DNA from: Oceanobacillus rekensis
Lineage (GTDB): Bacteria; Bacillota; Bacilli; Bacillales; Amphibacillaceae
Direction: 5' to 3'
NCBI RefSeq assembly: GCF_002153375.1
Contig: NZ_MTBQ01000003.1
Coordinates: 310,001-374,000, forward strand
DNA: 64,000 nucleotides
The position numbers were made by a program, and so were the translations under genes. Of the stretch, positions 19,305 to 28,351 are shown in pieces. Under the pieces are notes generated by a model. It saw only the letters and a list, made by a program, of their open reading frames with translations. It was not told the DNA's origin and ran no database searches. Each line of letters begins with the position of its first letter. The stretch's first letter is position 1.

Positions 19305-20117
19305 TTAATAACTCATTTCCACCGCATTATCAAGTACTTCCTGTGGCACTTCAATCGAATCAACTGTGTTTATGCCAGTATATTCAGCATTGATTTGTTG
19401 GGCTATCGTCATCTCTTCGCCTTCTTCAGCAATAGTCATATAAAGATCCATCGCAAACGTTCTAGTTTCATAGGTTTCTTTGTCGATTACCATTTCATAA
19501 TTTAGCTTGTTAACTGTCATACTTTCGAGAACCTTGTTAACATCTTCGCCAATACTCGCCATTATTTCCGAGCTCATATATTCATCTAATATTTTTTCTG
19601 TAAACTGGTTTACCTCTTCCCCTTCACCTGTAAATTTAAAAATGTATGTATCATCTGATTCCTCAAACTCTACATCATCCATAAAAGGTTCCAATAATTC
19701 CAACTGTGCAGCAGGATCTTGCTGTTCCATATTCATCAGATCACCATAGAGTTCATTATCCAGTTTCATCCAACTTTGGGACATGGAATCATAAGTGTAT
19801 AAACCTTCCTCAGTCATATACATTTCGGTTTCAGTATCCATCGTTTCTTCACCCATTGTCATAGTCATCGTTCCCTTTTGATACATTGCGATAGGATCCA
19901 GCGTCATTTCAGCTTCCATTTCACTTTCCATTTCCAGCTCCATGGAATCATTTGGTGAAGACAAGAACTGATTCATGTCCATACTTACTTCAGCACTGTC
20001 CATTTCTTCTGAAACTTCCATTGCCTTTGTATACACGTCTTGCGCATTTTCACTATTACAGGCGACTAAACTAGCGGTTAGCAATACGAATACAAACGAA
20101 AACATCCCTTTTTTCAT
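19305..20117 (-). CDS. Secreted lipoprotein, DUF6612-like
   Basis: 270 residues with a lipoprotein signal peptide: positive start, hydrophobic core and the lipobox LVAC with the lipid-bearing Cys20. The mature protein is strongly acidic and rich in Met and Glu, and resembles the Bacillus family of LppX-like lipoproteins annotated as DUF6612. It should sit on the outer face of the membrane. Acidic surface suits a halotolerant host. Single gene with its own terminator; no function can be assigned. Confidence 0.8.
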   Translation of the reverse strand: MKKGMFSFVFVLLTASLVACNSENAQDVYTKAMEVSEEMDSAEVSMDMNQFLSSPNDSMELEMESEMEAEMTLDPIAMYQKGTMTMTMGEETMDTETEMYMTEEGLYTYDSMSQSWMKLDNELYGDLMNMEQQDPAAQLELLEPFMDDVEFEESDDTYIFKFTGEGEEVNQFTEKILDEYMSSEIMASIGEDVNKVLESMTVNKLNYEMVIDKETYETRTFAMDLYMTIAEEGEEMTIAQQINAEYTGINTVDSIEVPQEVLDNAVEMSY

Positions 20118-20256
20118 TATGAATTCCTCCTTATATGTATGTTAATTGTTTATACGTTTATGGACCTAGAAAGTTTCAAAAATGATAAAATTTGATTATA
20201 CCTAATACTTTATTTTTAAGTGAAATATTATTATTCCATCAAAAAGCACAAAAATA

Positions 20257-20305
20257 AAAAGCTGCTTCATAAGCCCGATTGGTTTGGACTTATGAAGCAG
20301 CTTTT
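20257..20305. terminator. Bidirectional terminator after the YtxH-like gene
   Basis: A perfect 17-bp stem, AAAAGCTGCTTCATAAG and its complement, with a 15-base loop and A/T runs at both ends, lies 10 bases past the stop of the next gene. Confidence 0.9.
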
Positions 20306-20314
20306 GAAAAATTC

Positions 20315-20821
20315 TTAATTAACTGGTGTTTTTGTCATCGTATGATCTGTAGTTAACTGTGATGTCTCCTTGGTGCCTGAGTCAGCTTTAGACTTCACGT
20401 CGTCTTTAGCAGATAGTAATTCATCCTTTGCTTCGACTGCTTTATCTTTTACATCTATTAAATCACCTTGCGCATCTTTCACTGAAGATAATACGTCTTT
20501 CGAATCCTCAGTTACATTTTTAGTTGTATCTTTAATGTCTTTTACTTGTGTATCCAATATTGCCTGTATTTTATTTATTGCCTCTTTTGAAATTTCTGTT
20601 GCATTCTGAACACGAGTAATAAGTGCATTCTTCGTACCATTTGGATCTTCTTTAATTGTTGTTGCATATTTGTTTACGGAATCCTTCATTGTCTTCGAAG
20701 TATCTTTTACTTTCGTACGTGCACTACTGTTTAGAAGTACTAATGAAGAAGCTCCTGCAATTATTCCAGCAACAACCAGTCCTTTTTTAGCCTTGTTTTG
20801 TTTTTCTATTGTCATACCCAA
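20315..20821 (-). CDS. YtxH-like / LEA-like small protein
   Basis: 168 residues. A hydrophobic segment at about 13-31 (GLVVAGIIAGASSLVLL) follows a charged start, then a long Lys/Asp/Thr-rich stretch with repeated KD-T-K and KDA units predicted as helical, as in YtxH and LEA-type stress proteins. The start is a TTG at 20821 placed 8 bases after GGGAG; the ATG at 20815 is 14 bases away, so TTG is preferred. Membrane-anchored stress protein by resemblance; no precise role known. Confidence 0.72.
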   Translation of the reverse strand: MGMTIEKQNKAKKGLVVAGIIAGASSLVLLNSSARTKVKDTSKTMKDSVNKYATTIKEDPNGTKNALITRVQNATEISKEAINKIQAILDTQVKDIKDTTKNVTEDSKDVLSSVKDAQGDLIDVKDKAVEAKDELLSAKDDVKSKADSGTKETSQLTTDHTMTKTPVN

Positions 20822-21010
20822 TGAAAAAACTCCCTTCCATATTATAAAACTTTTTTATCGGTTACTCATTAAATTCCCGTTTTGCAACAAATTAAACATT
20901 CACTTATCAAATACCATTTTTAAAATATACCGATAATTTTTAATAAGTTGAAACATTTCACTCTTTAAACCGTACGTAGTAATAGAGTTTAAAATTGGAG
21001 GTATTTATTT

Positions 21011-21931
21011 ATGTCGGAAACAGCCATGGAATTAATGGATGTCAAAAAAAGAATTGGCAAGAAGGAAATCATTAAAGGATTGTCATTCACCATTAATAAA
21101 GGTGAAATATTTGGCTTAATCGGACCAAATGGCGCCGGTAAAACAACGACCATTCGGATGATGGTAGGGTTAATGCAGCTTTCGAATGGGGATGTCAAAA
21201 TCCTAGGAAAGAGTATCAAGACGAACTACAAGGAAGCTATACGTGAAGTTGGTGCAATTGTGGAGAACCCAGAAATGTACCCATTTATGACAGGAGCACA
21301 GAATTTAGCTCACTATGCCCGCATGATTCCCGGAATTTCAAAGAAGCGCGTGCAGGAAGTCGTTCGTATTGTCGGACTGGAAAAAGCAATGAAAGAAAAG
21401 GTTGGCAAGTATTCATTAGGTATGCGCCAGCGTCTCGGTATCGCTCAAGCCTTGTTACATAAGCCTTCCATACTAATATTGGATGAGCCAACAAATGGTC
21501 TTGATCCAGCTGGAATTAGAGAAATTCGTATGTACATTCGCAGACTCGCAACTGAACAGAATGTTGCCGTTATTATCTCCAGTCATCTTTTATCCGAGAT
21601 TGAACTGATGTGTGACCGAATCGGAATTATTAAAAATGGGGAACTCGTTGCTCTTCAACAAGTGAATGAAAAAGCGGACCAAAATAATTTGAATCAGATC
21701 CAAATGGAAGTAACACCAGTTGAACGGGCCATCGAGTTATTGAAAGCCCATCATGGAATACATGCCGTTCAAGTTGAAGAAAGCTTAAGCTTTCAAAGCG
21801 AGAAGGAAAACATCCCTTCCCTGGTACAAACATTCGTCCAAAACGATGTTTCCGTCTTCCAGGTAGAAGTAACCAAATCTACATTAGAAGATAAATTTTT
21901 TGATTTGATTGGAGAGAATACAATTGGGTAA
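21011..21931 (+). CDS. ABC transporter ATP-binding protein
   Basis: ATPase of an ABC-2 type exporter, 306 residues. Walker A GPNGAGKTTT at about 38-47, signature YSLGMRQRLGIAQ at about 138-150, Walker B ILILDEPTNGLDP, and switch histidine in SSHLLSE. The C-terminal 90 residues form the extra domain usual in BcrA/NatA-like exporters. GGAGG lies 9 bases before the ATG. It overlaps the permease gene by 8 bases, so the two are translationally coupled. Substrate unknown; bacitracin-type peptide or drug export is possible. Confidence 0.92.
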   Translation: MSETAMELMDVKKRIGKKEIIKGLSFTINKGEIFGLIGPNGAGKTTTIRMMVGLMQLSNGDVKILGKSIKTNYKEAIREVGAIVENPEMYPFMTGAQNLAHYARMIPGISKKRVQEVVRIVGLEKAMKEKVGKYSLGMRQRLGIAQALLHKPSILILDEPTNGLDPAGIREIRMYIRRLATEQNVAVIISSHLLSEIELMCDRIGIIKNGELVALQQVNEKADQNNLNQIQMEVTPVERAIELLKAHHGIHAVQVEESLSFQSEKENIPSLVQTFVQNDVSVFQVEVTKSTLEDKFFDLIGENTIG

Positions 21932-22877
21932 TTTTACGAAATTAATTTATAATGAATTAACTAAAATGTACATACGTAAATCAACCTGGGTTATGTATAT
22001 TCTCCTAGGTGTAATTATTTTGGGGATAGGTATTATAGCCAATATGTATGGGGAACTTGAGGAGAGTTATGAACAAGACACATGGCGAGAAGTATTACAG
22101 AAAGAGAATGGTCAATTAACAACTGAAATGGAACAGGAGGAATTTTTACAAGGAATTAACACAAGTCTCATAGAAACTAATAACTATTATTTAGAAAACG
22201 ATATTCAGCCTGTTGGCTACGGGGCATGGCAGTTTGTCATGGAGAACGAAATTCTGTTATCCCTCGTTAGTTTACTTACAATTATTGTTGCTGCAGGTAT
22301 TGTAGCTAATGAGTTCAGATGGGGAACAATTAAACTAATACTTATCCGCCCGATAACCAGGACCAAAATATTAGCTTCCAAATATATAGCAGTACTATTC
22401 TTCTCTTTATTCACATTGTTATTTGTATTACTGTTTTCCTGGATTATTGGCGCGATCTTCTTTGGCGTGGAAAGCATGAACCCTTCTATTGTCTTGGAAA
22501 AAAATACAGGTCTGGAATATGTATCCGTTTTTGGCGAAATAATCTCAGGCTATGGCTACCAGCTTGTTACACTTGTAATGATGGCTACCTTCGCCTTTAT
22601 GATTTCAACAGTATTTCGCAATAGTGCACTTGCAATCGGAACAGCAATATTCTTAATGATGGTTGGAAACCAAATAGTATTCTTTTTTATCGAGCGTTCA
22701 TGGGCAAAATATATCCTTTTTGCAAATACCGATTTAAATCAATATACAAATGGAAATACTCCACTGATTGAAGGAATGACAATGGGATTTTCTGTTACGG
22801 TTTTAATCGTGTATTATGCAGTATTTCTATTATTATCATGGGTGTTTTTTACAAAAAGAGACGTTGCGGGTTATTAA
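21924..22877 (+). CDS. ABC-2 type transporter permease
   Basis: 317 residues with a first hydrophobic helix at about 20-45, a long extracellular loop of about 60 residues, and five further helices. The start is set at the TTG at 21924, seven bases after GGAGAG; another TTG at 21909 lies before that site. It overlaps the end of the ATPase gene and is followed by a terminator. The pair belongs to the NatB/BcrB-like group of exporters that use one ATPase and one permease, both as dimers. Confidence 0.9.
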   Translation: MGNFTKLIYNELTKMYIRKSTWVMYILLGVIILGIGIIANMYGELEESYEQDTWREVLQKENGQLTTEMEQEEFLQGINTSLIETNNYYLENDIQPVGYGAWQFVMENEILLSLVSLLTIIVAAGIVANEFRWGTIKLILIRPITRTKILASKYIAVLFFSLFTLLFVLLFSWIIGAIFFGVESMNPSIVLEKNTGLEYVSVFGEIISGYGYQLVTLVMMATFAFMISTVFRNSALAIGTAIFLMMVGNQIVFFFIERSWAKYILFANTDLNQYTNGNTPLIEGMTMGFSVTVLIVYYAVFLLLSWVFFTKRDVAGY

Positions 22878-22893
22878 TCAATCAAAATGTTCA

Positions 22894-22927
22894 AAAGCGA
22901 CTACTTGCTAAAAGCAGGTGTCGCTTT
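22894..22927 (+). terminator. Terminator after the ABC pair
   Basis: AAAGCGAC and GTCGCTTT form the base of a stem with inner TTGC/GCAG pairing, followed by ATTTTT on the plus strand. It also lies just past the convergent proline dehydrogenase gene. Confidence 0.82.
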
Positions 22928-22960
22928 ATTTTTATGCTATTCCATTGATAATCTGAACAA

Positions 22961-23974
22961 TCAGCCTGCTTCACCTTTTTTATTTCTCTTCTTCCTCCAG
23001 ACCAATACGGATGTAACGGCAAGTGTACCCAATAGAATAGGTTGCCTTTTTAGCTTGTTATCTTTACCATAAAAAACGTCTTTAACGATGAGGTTCAGGT
23101 TTTGAGGGCGCTCTGCCAGCCGGCGCATAAAGTAACCGAACCAGTCATCACCAAAAGGAATATACGTGCATAAGTTATATCCTTCCCTTATTAATTCGTC
23201 GTACATTTCTGTTCGGAAACCATATAACATTTGGAATTCAAATAATTCTTTACTAATATTATTCTTTTGAACAAAGCTCTTTAATTCTTTAATGATCTTG
23301 TGGTCATGGGTAGCAATGGAAGTAAAGGTATACCCTAGTAATCGCTTTTTCGCTAGTTTAATAAAATTGCGATCTATTTCTTCTTTAGTGCAATAAGCAA
23401 CTTGACTACTTTCTTTATATGCACCTTTTACGAGGCGTATTCTAACATCCTTTAGTTGTTCCATATCACTTTCAGCACGATATAAATAAGACTGGATAAC
23501 CGTCCCAATGTTAGGGTATGAAGCGCGAATATTCTTTAATACATCGAGCGCCTTTAAATAGTGAACATATTTTTCCATGTCGACATTAATGAATATATTA
23601 GATGTAGCTGCCGTTTCTAAAATTTCTTTAAAATTACTCATACAAAATTCTTGATCGATATCTAAACCGAGTTGCGTCAGTTTCAAAGAGATATGACAAT
23701 CCAGATTTTCTTCGTTTATTTTTTCTATAGTACGAATAATCTCTTCTTTAGCTATTCTTGCTTCTGACTTTTCAGATACAAATTCCCCAAGGTTGTCGAG
23801 TGTCCCACTAATTCCCCTACTGTTCAACTCTTTTACCGTTTCAACAACACTATCCATATTGGTGCCCGCAACAAACTTATCCGCTCCAAGACGAAATCCC
23901 CACTTTTTTGCATTCGTATTTAGTAATTTATTATTCGATAAACTGATAAAGAAATCCTTTGTTAGATTAGTCAT
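22961..23974 (-). CDS. putB: Proline dehydrogenase
   Basis: FAD enzyme oxidising proline to 1-pyrroline-5-carboxylate and passing electrons to the membrane. 337 residues, the short monofunctional Bacillus form. Barrel motifs include LKLTQLGLD, RLVKGAYKE, and the C-terminal YFMRRLAERPQN substrate loop. The ATG at 23974 follows AAGGAGAAACTGAC; an ATG at 24016 is rejected. A hydrophobic stretch with a basic tail (LLGTLAVTSVLVWRKKRNKK) at the C-terminus could tether it to the membrane and is unusual for the family. It is downstream of putC on the same strand. Confidence 0.92.
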   Translation of the reverse strand: MTNLTKDFFISLSNNKLLNTNAKKWGFRLGADKFVAGTNMDSVVETVKELNSRGISGTLDNLGEFVSEKSEARIAKEEIIRTIEKINEENLDCHISLKLTQLGLDIDQEFCMSNFKEILETAATSNIFINVDMEKYVHYLKALDVLKNIRASYPNIGTVIQSYLYRAESDMEQLKDVRIRLVKGAYKESSQVAYCTKEEIDRNFIKLAKKRLLGYTFTSIATHDHKIIKELKSFVQKNNISKELFEFQMLYGFRTEMYDELIREGYNLCTYIPFGDDWFGYFMRRLAERPQNLNLIVKDVFYGKDNKLKRQPILLGTLAVTSVLVWRKKRNKKGEAG

Positions 23975-24086
23975 GTCAGTTTCTCCTTTAGTATGTGACT
24001 TCTCTTTATTCATCACATTCCTTCAATATCAGTAAGGTTTTTGCGGCAAGCAGTCACTGCTGCCCACCGCGTGAAGTAAAACAAGC

Positions 24087-25634
24087 CTAGAATGTTTCAG
24101 ATACAACTTTAGCTTCCAGGAAATGCTGTAGATAATCGGGTCCTCCTGCTTTTGAATCTGTGCCCGACATTTTAAAACCACCAAATGGCTGGTATCCGAC
24201 AATTGCTGCTGTACATCCACGATTAAAATACAAATTACCAACATGAAATTCGTGACGTGCCCGATTTAAATGCTCTCGATTATTCGAAATAACAGCCCCT
24301 GTTAGACCATATTCTGTGTTATTGGCAATTTCCAATAGCTCATCAAAGTCTTCTGCTTTTGCAAATGCAACGACAGGCCCAAAGATTTCCTCCTGCATAA
24401 TTCTCGCTTTTGGATCAAGATCTTTGAATATCGTAGGATAAATAAAGAAACCTTGTGTATCATCGGCATCCCCACCATACACAAGCACACCCTCATTTTT
24501 ACCAATTTCAATATAATCTTTAATTTTATCGAATTGTTTTTGATTAACAACAGCACCCATATAGTAATTGTCTTCCGATGGGTTTCCTAGTGTTAATTCC
24601 TTTGTCAGTTCAATTGACTTTTCAAGCACTTCATCATATACATCTTTGTGAATAACAGCTCTTGAACATGCAGAACATTTCTGACCGGAGAAGCCAAATG
24701 CGGAATTGACAATGGCATCAGCTGCCAATTCAAGGTCAGCGTCCTGATCAACAATAATCGTATCTTTTCCACCCATCTCAGCAACAACTCGTTTTAGAAA
24801 TCTCTGTCCTTCTTGCACCTTTGCTGCCCGTTCTATAATACGTGTTCCAGTCGTTCGTGATCCTGTAAAATTGACGAAGCGTGTTTCTTTATGATCAACA
24901 AGATAATCGCCAATTTCAGTTGGATCACCAGGTACAAAATTAAGAACACCTTTTGGTAATCCTGCTTCCTCAAGAACTTCAACTAATTTATATGCAATAA
25001 CCGGTGTATTTTCAGATGGTTTTAGCAGTACTGGATTGCCAGCTACAATCGGCGCTGCAACTGTTCCACAACAAATCGCAAATGCGAAGTTCCATGGTGG
25101 AATCGTCACACCTGGGCCCATCGGCTGATAAAAATAGTCATTATGCTCCGCTTCATGATCGACTAACTTCTTCCCCTGTCCTAATTCAATCATTTGGCGT
25201 GCATAATATTCGAGAAAATCGATACCTTCAGCCGTATCACCATCTGCCTGATTCCATGGCTTACCAGCATCATAAACCAGCCATGCAGAAAATTCATGCT
25301 TACGACGCCGAACGATAGCGGCTGCGCGATACAGAACATCGGCACGTTCTTTCGCTGTCCACATTTTCCATGTTTTAAAAGCCTCCAGTGCCGATTCAAA
25401 TGCCTGATCCACATGTTTCTTTGTAGCTTTAGAAACCCTTCCAATAATTTGCTCTTTATTGGAAGGATTGACAGATACAAGCGAATCATCCGTAAAAATT
25501 TTTTCCCCATTGATAACCAATGGATATTCCTTGTTAAGCTGTCCTTGAACGAGATTCAGTGCTACTTCAAATTCTTTACGGTTCGTTTCATTATTAAAAT
25601 CTGTAAACGGTTCATGCTTAAATGGTAATACCAA
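24087..25634 (-). CDS. putC: 1-Pyrroline-5-carboxylate dehydrogenase
   Basis: Oxidises P5C/glutamate semialdehyde to glutamate with NAD. 515 residues of the aldehyde dehydrogenase fold (RocA/PutC type). It shows [12 protein letters not shown], the [15 protein letters not shown] stretch, the general base in [11 protein letters not shown] and the catalytic cysteine in [12 protein letters not shown]. The start is a TTG at 25634, eight bases after GGAGG, and there is no competing ATG. A consensus sigma-54 promoter lies 67 bases upstream, so transcription should need the divergent activator. Confidence 0.94.
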   Translation of the reverse strand: MVLPFKHEPFTDFNNETNRKEFEVALNLVQGQLNKEYPLVINGEKIFTDDSLVSVNPSNKEQIIGRVSKATKKHVDQAFESALEAFKTWKMWTAKERADVLYRAAAIVRRRKHEFSAWLVYDAGKPWNQADGDTAEGIDFLEYYARQMIELGQGKKLVDHEAEHNDYFYQPMGPGVTIPPWNFAFAICCGTVAAPIVAGNPVLLKPSENTPVIAYKLVEVLEEAGLPKGVLNFVPGDPTEIGDYLVDHKETRFVNFTGSRTTGTRIIERAAKVQEGQRFLKRVVAEMGGKDTIIVDQDADLELAADAIVNSAFGFSGQKCSACSRAVIHKDVYDEVLEKSIELTKELTLGNPSEDNYYMGAVVNQKQFDKIKDYIEIGKNEGVLVYGGDADDTQGFFIYPTIFKDLDPKARIMQEEIFGPVVAFAKAEDFDELLEIANNTEYGLTGAVISNNREHLNRARHEFHVGNLYFNRGCTAAIVGYQPFGGFKMSGTDSKAGGPDYLQHFLEAKVVSETF

Positions 25635-25700
25635 TATAAAAACCTCCTTGTATAAGTTAATAGTTTTTATTATTTTATTAAACGTTTCACTATTAAATAA

Positions 25701-25716
25701 GCAAAAAACGTGCCAA
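25701..25716 (-). promoter_or_regulatory. Sigma-54 promoter of putC-putB
   Basis: On the minus strand the sequence TTGGCACGTTTTTTGC matches the sigma-54 consensus (TGGCACG, four bases, TTGC) without a mismatch. It lies about 70 bases before putC, and the divergent gene encodes a sigma-54 activator. Confidence 0.93.
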
Positions 25717-25833
25717 CTTTGGAGATTATTATTAAAAAGAAGTTTAGGGGCTTATCCAATCGATTAAAAAAATTTTTATCATAATCAAAATATAAAAAAT
25801 AGCTAGGGAATTTGAATATATGTGTGAACTTTA

Positions 25834-25862
25834 TTTACAATATTGTAAAATATCTATACAAT
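25834..25862 (+). promoter_or_regulatory. Sigma-A promoter of putR with palindrome
   Basis: TTTACA and TACAAT are 17 bases apart, about 30 bases before the activator gene. The -35 box is part of a perfect 16-bp palindrome, TTTACAATATTGTAAA (25834-25849). This lies about 120-150 bases upstream of the sigma-54 promoter, the usual place for an enhancer site, so it may serve both for activation of putC and for autoregulation (inference). Confidence 0.7.
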
Positions 25863-25892
25863 TATAGATACACACGTTGCGAGGTGAGTTAA

Positions 25893-27266
25893 ATGCTTCA
25901 TAATCAATATTATTTAGAAGCTTTACTAGATGCCGAAGATGATGCAATTACAATAGTAGATAGTAATATGAAGGTTGTCTTTTGGAATGATGCAGCAGTC
26001 CAGACGTATAATATTGACCGATCAACCATTCTTCATAAACCCATTAATGATTTTTTTCATAACGATGATTTAATGGTTTTCAAAGTTTTAGATACAATCC
26101 AACCGGTTAAAAACACTTATCACCGCCCTCGAAAAGACAAACATGTCGTAGTTAACGCGGTTCCAATCATGAATAATGAAGGCCAATTAATTGGTGCGTT
26201 ATCCATCGAAAGGGACATCACACAAATTGTAAAATTAAACAATAATCTAGAAACGACATCCGCTGAATTAGATGAATTAAGACAAAAGGTATATAGAAAT
26301 ACAGATGAAACTCCCTTTTCTAAATTAGTAGGTAATAGTCTGCCCTTACAGCAAACGATTCGAATTGCACGTAAAGCCGCAAAATCGGATGCGACAACAC
26401 TTATCCTCGGAGAAAGCGGCACGGGTAAAGAAGTTTGCGCCCGCGCAATACATGAAACGAGTGACCGAAGCACGGGGCCTTTTATACCTGTTAACTGTGG
26501 AGCTATTCCAAGTGCTTTATTTGAAAGTGAACTTTTTGGCTATGAAGGTGGATCTTTCACCGGTGCTGAGAAAAATGGTAAAGCTGGGAAAATTGAAGTG
26601 GCAGACGGTGGCACCCTTTTTTTGGATGAAATTGGTGAACTCCCCCTTGAAATGCAAGTTAAATTACTTCGTGTACTGCAGGAAAACAATCTGTACCGAA
26701 TTGGGGATTCAAAAGGAAGAATGATTAATGTTCGCTTTATTGCGGCTACAAACCATAACCTTGAACAACTTATGGAAGAAAAAAAATTCAGGTCGGATTT
26801 ATTTTATCGGCTAAATGTGATTCAACTGACCATGCCACCACTCCGTGAAAGACTTGACGATATAAACGAACTGTCAGATATGTTTTTAAAACAGTTCGCA
26901 TTGAAATACCAAGTACCCATTCCAGAAATGAAACGAGAAGCATTTGATTTACTTCTTCAATATAATTGGCCAGGCAACATTCGAGAACTGCGCAATATAA
27001 TGGAACGTATCATCATACTCACCGAAAAGGCACAGGTTACAAAAAAGGATATTTTAAGTTATCTGCCCACTAATTATGCAGGTCATAACCACCTAGAAAA
27101 GAAAGCGGTTAATTCACTCCCACAAGAGAAAGAAGACATAGAAAAACAACTGATCGTGAAAACCCTTCAAGAAACCAATGGAAATAAATCGGAAGCTGCT
27201 ACAAGACTGGGAATATCCAGAGTGACACTTTATAATAAAATCAAGAAGTATGGAATTTGGAAATAA
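25893..27266 (+). CDS. putR: PAS-domain sigma-54-dependent activator
   Basis: 457 residues: an N-terminal PAS domain (about 10-115), a short coiled-coil linker (about 115-140), an AAA+ domain (about 145-380) and a Fis-type helix-turn-helix (about 420-455). AAA+ marks: GESGTGKE Walker A, the sigma-54 contact loop as GSFTGA (consensus GAFTGA, one change), GTLFLDEIGELP Walker B, and the arginine-finger region FRSDLFYRLNV. Similar to RocR/PutR regulators of Bacillus. Divergent from putCB, which has a sigma-54 promoter. The symbol is by function and context; the inducer is presumably proline. Confidence 0.9.
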   Translation: MLHNQYYLEALLDAEDDAITIVDSNMKVVFWNDAAVQTYNIDRSTILHKPINDFFHNDDLMVFKVLDTIQPVKNTYHRPRKDKHVVVNAVPIMNNEGQLIGALSIERDITQIVKLNNNLETTSAELDELRQKVYRNTDETPFSKLVGNSLPLQQTIRIARKAAKSDATTLILGESGTGKEVCARAIHETSDRSTGPFIPVNCGAIPSALFESELFGYEGGSFTGAEKNGKAGKIEVADGGTLFLDEIGELPLEMQVKLLRVLQENNLYRIGDSKGRMINVRFIAATNHNLEQLMEEKKFRSDLFYRLNVIQLTMPPLRERLDDINELSDMFLKQFALKYQVPIPEMKREAFDLLLQYNWPGNIRELRNIMERIIILTEKAQVTKKDILSYLPTNYAGHNHLEKKAVNSLPQEKEDIEKQLIVKTLQETNGNKSEAATRLGISRVTLYNKIKKYGIWK

Positions 27267-27362
27267 GTATTAGTTCCGATACTGCGGAAATGTAATATCA
27301 TAGTTTAATTAAGTGACTAAAATGCAGTAAGATTACACCATACTAAAATAGTTAACCAGTAC

Positions 27363-27393
27363 AAAAAGGCTTGGGGTCAATCCAAGCCTTTTT
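27363..27393 (+). terminator. Terminator after putR
   Basis: AAAAAGGCTTGG and CCAAGCCTTTTT make a perfect 12-bp stem with T-run. The rest of the gap (27394-27678) is AT-rich with no gene seen. Confidence 0.9.
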
Positions 27394-27678
27394 CAAATAA
27401 CCCTTTAACATGCTAACATATATCCACTCTTCTGTTTATCATAGCATTTTGTTTGCTCATTAAAACCCAATTTCCCTCTACTTCTAATACTTTATAACGC
27501 CTTTTGCTTCGTATTCATCACATACCATCTGTTTTTATACTTAATATTCAAATATGGTTGATATAGGTAAACATTTAGAATATATTTAATATGTATGTTC
27601 CTAATTAAATCCATATATGACTTACCAGCAAAAACGCAAACTAAAAGTAGATAAATCGGATTAATATTTAGATTCTTA

Positions 27679-27707
27679 TGAAACCTTTTAGATAAGTATA
27701 CCGTATA
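27679..27707 (+). promoter_or_regulatory. Sigma-W-type promoter of yuaF-floT
   Basis: TGAAAC followed by CTTTT and, after a 17-base gap, CGTATA. This matches the extracytoplasmic sigma-W pattern of Bacillus, where the orthologous yuaFGI operon is a known sigma-W target. It lies 45 bases before yuaF. Confidence 0.85.
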
Positions 27708-27751
27708 TAAGTTATAAGGACTTTCACATTACATATAAGGGACTGGTGCAT

Positions 27752-28297
27752 ATGACAATTCTTGGCTATCCAATGGAAAGCCTTTATTTAATCACGCTTG
27801 TCATCGTAGGACTATTAACTGTACTATATATTTTTTTCGGAGATATTGCTGAAGGAATTGCCGATTCTGTCAGTTTTCTGAATCCTGCATTGATTTTAGC
27901 ATTTATTACACTTTTCTCGGCATCGGGGTATGTGATGGAATTTATCACTTCCTTATCCAGTATTACAATCATAATTATTTCTCTTGTTATCGCCTTCATT
28001 CTGGACACCCTTCTAAATCTATTTGTCCTCATTCCATTGTCATCTGCCGAGGAATCGCTTAGCTATACAGAGGAATCATTAAAAGGCCGGGTCGGAAAGA
28101 TTATTATTCCTGTTCCAATCGATGGATTTGGAGAGATTGTGATTGAGAGCAAAATAGGAATGATTTCAAGAACTGCTGCGAGCTATGAAAATGAAATGAT
28201 TAAAGAAGGCCAGCAAGTATTAGTAATTGAAGTTCAAAATGGTGTTTTATACGTAGTGCCATATGAAAATGATCTGGACCAACATCACTCAGGTTAA
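27752..28297 (+). CDS. yuaF: NfeD-like membrane protein YuaF
   Basis: 181 residues with an N-terminal membrane part of three or four helices (to about residue 95) and a C-terminal OB-fold (LKGRVGKIIIP... VEVQNGVLYVVP) typical of NfeD proteins. The ATG at 27752 lies nine bases after AAGGGA; a GTG at 27746 is too close. NfeD proteins accompany flotillins, and floT follows 54 bases downstream. It should help membrane microdomain and envelope stress functions together with FloT. Confidence 0.88.
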   Translation: MTILGYPMESLYLITLVIVGLLTVLYIFFGDIAEGIADSVSFLNPALILAFITLFSASGYVMEFITSLSSITIIIISLVIAFILDTLLNLFVLIPLSSAEESLSYTEESLKGRVGKIIIPVPIDGFGEIVIESKIGMISRTAASYENEMIKEGQQVLVIEVQNGVLYVVPYENDLDQHHSG

Positions 28298-28351
28298 TAA
28301 TACTTATCAACTGGTAAGTATTTTAATATAAAAATTTAAGGGGGAAATAAA

